This document shows positions 60,397 through 64,000 of a stretch of 64,000 nucleotides of DNA, piece by piece. Both the position numbers and the translations under genes were made by a program. The notes under the pieces are model-generated. The model had not been told where the DNA came from, searched no databases, and saw only the letters and a list, made by a program, of their open reading frames with translations. Source of the DNA: Leishmania donovani (taxonomy: Eukaryota; Euglenozoa; Kinetoplastea; Trypanosomatida; Trypanosomatidae); NCBI RefSeq assembly GCF_000227135.1, contig NC_018263.1:1487618-1551617 (forward strand), given 5' to 3'. Position 1 is the stretch's first letter, and every line of letters begins with the position of its first letter.

Positions 60397-60700
60397 GGTT
60401 ACACCTCAGTGTGGTATCTCGGGGTTCAAGAGCCCCCCACACGGCGTGCGAGGAAGCCAAGCAGCCCCCCTATCCCTGCCATATACCCCTGCCAATGCCA
60501 AACCACTTCTTGTGGTGGCAGGGTCACGCACCTACGGCGTAGGGGTGGACAGAGCGATGCACCGCTGCGGATGTGGGCGGTCAGGCCGTGGATGAGGTGG
60601 CGTCGGAGCGGCCCGCGACAGTGGGCAGGACTGTGCCATCCGTATGCTGAGGCAGAGGGTCCGCGTGACGTGAGCGTATCCCACCCGGCCTCTCGCTGCC
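60397..60700 (+). mobile_element. SIDER2 fragment, 5' part
   Basis: The first ~304 bases of the element, equal to 60938-61241, breaking off directly into the repeated poly(A) polymerase coding end at 60701 (after TCTCGCTGCC). Confidence 0.8.
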
Positions 60701-60877
60701 ATGAGCAGCGCCGACCTCTCCGCTGCATCTTTTCGGCTTCCTGAGCTAATGGCACTCTTTCGCCACTCGAGCACGTCACTGGAGAACATGCTCCGGTATC
60801 AGCGCTACCCGCGGCGCACCGTGCCAACGATGCTCTCTACCATCTTTGTAGACCCTCGGCTGCCGACTAACTCTTGA
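60701..60877 (+). pseudogene. Duplicate of the poly(A) polymerase 3' coding end
   Basis: Repeats codons 682-739 and the stop of the poly(A) polymerase (59979-60155), beginning with an internal ATG (MSSADLSAASF). With no upstream coding sequence of its own it is either an assembly duplicate or the product of a local tandem duplication. Confidence 0.75.
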
Positions 60878-60937
60878 AGGAGCGTGGTGGCGCTGTACAT
60901 CTGTTCTCTTCTTTCGCTGAGCTCGTAGTGATCATGA

Positions 60938-61477
60938 GGTTACACCTCAGTGTGGTATCTCGGGGTTCAAGAGCCCCCCACACGGCGTGCGAGGAAGCCA
61001 AGCAGCCCCCCTATCCCTGCCATATACCCCTGCCAATGCCAAACCACTTCTTGTGGTGGCAGGGTCACGCACCTACGGCGTAGGGGTGGACAGAGCGATG
61101 CACCGCTGCGGATGTGGGCGGTCAGGCCGTGGATGAGGTGGCGTCGGAGCGGCCCGCGACAGTGGGCAGGACTGTGCCATCCGTATGCTGAGGCAGAGGG
61201 TCCGCGTGACGTGAGCGTATCCCACCCGGCCTCTCGCTGCCTGCTGGTGGGGAGCCTGAGTGTGTCCCCCCGAGAGGGCGGGACCCGGCGGCGGCTGGCG
61301 AAGCGGGCGGGTGTGTAGAGTTTGGGGCAGGGGTCGCGCTCAGGTGGCTGAGCCGGCACATTGCTGCAGCACGTGTGTCTACGCCTGCATCGCACCACGC
61401 AGAGGGGCCTGCCACATGCCGGGGTACTTGAGCGGAGTTGACGTCTTGCTCTCTGGCAGAGAAATGGGCACGCTGAA
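60938..61477 (+). mobile_element. SIDER2-type retroposon, sense orientation
   Basis: A complete ~540-bp copy from GGTTACACCTCAGTG to GGGCACGCTGAA, in the same orientation as the genes and about 60 bases after the (duplicated) poly(A) polymerase stop, so within its 3'UTR. Sense SIDER2 elements in 3'UTRs are reported to promote mRNA decay in Leishmania (established knowledge), so low or stage-regulated mRNA can be expected. Unlike the 43-kb copy it lacks an A-run at its end. Confidence 0.82.
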
Positions 61478-61699
61478 AGTGTCTCTGTGACCTCGTTGTT
61501 TGCGTGAAGTTTCGTCGCGTGTATAGCGGTCCCACGAGCAGCCTCGTTTGAGGAGTCGGTGCGTGTGTGTGTGTCTCTCTTTGCTTCTGTGTGCGATTCA
61601 CAATCTCGTTGTCGACTATAGCCGGACAACGGCAAAAAGAATGCAAGGAAGCACAGCAGCAGCACCAACAAAAATGTTTTTGTGTGTGTAGGGCGGCTT
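61221..61699 (+). repeat. Duplicated block, copy 1 (SIDER2 3' half plus downstream)
   Basis: This ~479-base block recurs at 61799-62277 (offset 578) on the other side of the second N gap. Confidence 0.88.
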
Positions 61700-61798
61700 N
61701 NNNNNNNNNNNNNNNNNNNNNNNNNNNNNNNNNNNNNNNNNNNNNNNNNNNNNNNNNNNNNNNNNNNNNNNNNNNNNNNNNNNNNNNNNNNNNNNNNN
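61700..61798. other. Assembly gap (Ns)
   Basis: 99 unknown bases between two copies of the same ~479-base sequence, the pattern of unmerged contig ends. Confidence 0.92.
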
Positions 61799-62277
61799 CC
61801 CACCCGGCCTCTCGCTGCCTGCTGGTGGGGAGCCTGAGTGTGTCCCCCCGAGAGGGCGGGACCCGGCGGCGGCTGGCGAAGCGGGCGGGTGTGTAGAGTT
61901 TGGGGCAGGGGTCGCGCTCAGGTGGCTGAGCCGGCACATTGCTGCAGCACGTGTGTCTACGCCTGCATCGCACCACGCAGAGGGGCCTGCCACATGCCGG
62001 GGTACTTGAGCGGAGTTGACGTCTTGCTCTCTGGCAGAGAAATGGGCACGCTGAAAGTGTCTCTGTGACCTCGTTGTTTGCGTGAAGTTTCGTCGCGTGT
62101 ATAGCGGTCCCACGAGCAGCCTCGTTTGAGGAGTCGGTGCGTGTGTGTGTGTCTCTCTTTGCTTCTGTGTGCGATTCACAATCTCGTTGTCGACTATAGC
62201 CGGACAACGGCAAAAAGAATGCAAGGAAGCACAGCAGCAGCACCAACAAAAATGTTTTTGTGTGTGTAGGGCGGCTT
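61799..62277 (+). repeat. Duplicated block, copy 2 (SIDER2 3' half plus downstream)
   Basis: Starts CCCACCCGGCCTCTCGCTGC and runs identically to 61221-61699 through GGGCGGCTT, then continues as unique sequence. Confidence 0.88.
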
Positions 62278-62743
62278 CTCGCTGTGTGATCCGGTGAGCG
62301 CTGTCGCGTGTGCTGTTCAAAGAGCATCGGCTGCCGAGCACAGCACTGGTGTGTGTGGGGGTGGGGTAGGGTTGGAGGAGCCGCCCTCTCCCCCGTCTCG
62401 CTCACGCACACATGCGCTTCTCTCTCCTCTGCGTGGTGCTGCCTTTCCGATTCTTCCATCTTCCTCTCGCCCCCACCCCGCACGTCTATTTCCGCTGCCC
62501 ACCCTCCACTTCACTGGGGTGCGCTTTGCAGGATTGCTTGAGCTTCCCCCTCCGCCCCCCGTCCTCCCGTTGTATCTTCCCCGTAGGTGTGGCACCGCTC
62601 ATGGCTGGTGAACAAGCAGTAGAGATCCATCGCGCGTACACACGCACACCGATCCGCGCGTCCACAGAGAGATATAACGTGTGTGCTTTTGTGTTTTCAT
62701 TCCTCTATTCCTGCTGAAGTGTCTCATCTTCTCCCCGTCGCAG

Positions 62744-63328
62744 ATGCCTATTCATCAATATGAAGGCTGGTCGTATGAGCGGCTGCGGCAGCAACGCAAC
62801 CGAGCCCACTTCTTGCTCGAGGATCCGTACCGCTACGTGACGGTGCTGCTGATATCGAAGCCGGGCAGGCCAGAGGAGCTCAAGTGCATCGATAGTCCCT
62901 GCTACCACGCCGCTGGCCCATTAGGCGAGGGTGACATCGTGGAAATCGAGGATCTGCTCTGTCTGCGCTGCCCGTGGCACCGGTATCTAGTGAACATCGA
63001 GAACGGGGAAGAGATTCTGCTCAAGGTGGACCCGGCCTCCGAGCAGGGCGCAGGAATGGTCGGCCGCCACGCTGCCTTGCCCACATACCCGATGCACTTT
63101 GCCGATCCGCCCGCCGAGGGCGTCACGGTGGTACACGGAGAGAAGGTTCAGCGAGTGCACCGTGCGTGGCTTGAGGAAGCCACGGGCATCCTGTCCATCG
63201 AGGTGGCGGAGGAGGCGGTCATGCGCCAGCATCCCGTTAAATCTGACAAGCCGGCCGGCAACGTAAAGAATGGCGGCATCTGCATGCAGATCTTCGACAT
63301 TAAGTCACGGGGTCTCGACAAGTTGTGA
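62744..63328 (+). CDS. Rieske [2Fe-2S] domain protein, 194 aa
   Basis: A small soluble protein with a single Rieske domain. The cluster ligands are clear: Cys53-x-His55 (SPCYHAAGPLGEGDI) and Cys76-x2-His79 (CLRCPWHRYLVN), with the usual G-P-L after the first pair. No membrane helix or presequence is obvious, unlike the cytochrome bc1 Rieske protein. It is closer in layout to the RFESD/nitrite-reductase-small-subunit type of electron carrier. The partner oxidoreductase is not in this window and its reaction is unknown. ATG 62744 follows CGTCGCAG directly. The frame upstream to 62681 has no ATG and is T/C-rich. Codon use is G/C-ending as in the neighbours. Confidence 0.88.
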   Translation: MPIHQYEGWSYERLRQQRNRAHFLLEDPYRYVTVLLISKPGRPEELKCIDSPCYHAAGPLGEGDIVEIEDLLCLRCPWHRYLVNIENGEEILLKVDPASEQGAGMVGRHAALPTYPMHFADPPAEGVTVVHGEKVQRVHRAWLEEATGILSIEVAEEAVMRQHPVKSDKPAGNVKNGGICMQIFDIKSRGLDKL

Positions 63329-64000
63329 ACATGTCTGTGTATGCGTACGTGTGTGTTGGCGGGTGTGACGCCACTAACTTCTATCCCCTGCCTCTCGCAC
63401 TTCTCGGTGCAGGCGAAGGAGGGCACGCAGGGGGTGGGGTATGAACAAAGAGGCACAGTTCAGAGTCTGAGGTTTCGAAATATTGTGGGCACACCACCGT
63501 TTCGGATCCCCTTCCTCCTCGAGGGCTGTTAGTCTCGTCTCAGCAGGCGTGCATCTGGATTCGGTGCTGCTCTTCTCTCATCTACTCCCCCACTCCCCCT
63601 GCTTCACTTCCCTCCCACTTCGCACCCTCACGAACCTCTCTCCTTCCACACTGTTGAAGGTGGGGAGAGGGTGAGGGGGTGGGGGGCGCTGCGCACAGTA
63701 GGTAGACTGAACCTTCTCTCCCTCTTGCGCTGCCTAGTTTCGCCTTTTTAGCTTATCATGTTGATGATCCACTGGATGAAGGATGTAGCAGAGGTACTGC
63801 TCGGCTGCTCTCACTAGCACGTTTGCCCTTTTCTGCGGGAATCAAATAAAAAGCATGTGGGAGTCACACAATCACCTCCCCTCTCCCTCCCTCCCCCCCC
63901 CCCACACATGGACAGACACACTGGTGTTGCAGTGTGTACGTCTTTCCTGTCAGTTTGCGGAGCGCTTGAGGTAGTCAGCATCCTCAGCGAGAAGTTCTCG
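63329..64000. other. 3' region after the Rieske gene
   Basis: T/C tracts, a C homopolymer near 63890-63902 and no recognised + strand gene. The last 51 bases (63950-64000) could be the end of a minus-strand gene (16 codons plus TGA), too short to support as a feature. Confidence 0.55.

Larger units (their letters stand above)
60156..62743. other. Region with SIDER2 copies, gaps and duplicated segments
   Basis: Order: 3'UTR; SIDER2 start (60216-60298); gap; SIDER2 first 304 bases again (60397-60700); repeat of the gene's 3' end (60701-60937); complete SIDER2 (60938-61477); 220 bases of downstream sequence; gap; repeat of SIDER2 second half plus downstream sequence (61799-62277); then unique sequence to the Rieske gene. 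The simplest non-redundant content is one gene end and one SIDER2. Confidence 0.8.

Overview
The window is nuclear DNA from a trypanosomatid, almost certainly a Leishmania species. It is GC-rich (most coding codons end in G or C). All convincing genes are intronless and lie on the + strand, separated by 0.6-3.3 kb of pyrimidine-rich sequence with (CA/GT)n microsatellites. Most genes have a polypyrimidine tract followed by AG a short way upstream, the signature of a polycistronic unit processed by trans-splicing and polyadenylation. Two ~540-bp SIDER2-type retroposons narrow it to Leishmania. No prokaryotic features (operons, Shine-Dalgarno sites, CRISPR) are present.

Layout, left to right: the 3' end of glycyl-tRNA synthetase (1-164); an ESCRT-III SNF7/VPS32 subunit; a HAP2/GCS1 gamete fusogen; a leucine-rich-repeat/coiled-coil protein resembling centrosomal CEP78; translation factor eIF3i; a mitochondrial MAM33/p32-family protein; an unrecognised 275-aa protein; S-adenosylhomocysteine hydrolase; a small three-span membrane protein; telomerase reverse transcriptase (1,451 aa, all RT motifs visible); an unrecognised 1,096-aa low-complexity protein; a broken two-part zinc-finger-like reading frame; an RGG-rich coiled-coil protein; a 1,009-aa AT-hook protein; a 1,360-aa coiled-coil protein with Sfi1-like repeats; a degenerate coding relic resembling a PfkB/ribokinase; a 127-aa tail-anchored protein; CDC73 of the Paf1 complex; the mitochondrial HslV protease; a Trf4/5-type non-canonical poly(A) polymerase; and a Rieske-domain protein.

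The genes are a functional mix, as expected for a trypanosomatid transcription unit where order does not reflect pathway: membrane remodelling, gamete fusion, flagellar/basal-body structure, translation, methyl cycle, telomere maintenance, transcription elongation, mitochondrial proteolysis and RNA tailing. Expression is probably set after transcription, through trans-splicing efficiency and 3'UTR elements.

The 59.98-62.28 kb region is not trustworthy as linear sequence. It contains two N gaps of about 100 bases, each flanked by overlapping duplicate sequence, plus a junction that repeats the poly(A) polymerase 3' end. The SIDER2 here appears base-for-base identical, in inverted orientation, to the SIDER2 at 42.8-43.3 kb. 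That is either a recent insertion/conversion event or an assembly effect.

I saw no new multi-gene system. The most notable single observations are the ribokinase-like relic at ~48.1-48.8 kb, the zinc-finger frame interrupted by one TGA at 34,703, the identical inverted SIDER2 pair, and the CEP78-like assignment.
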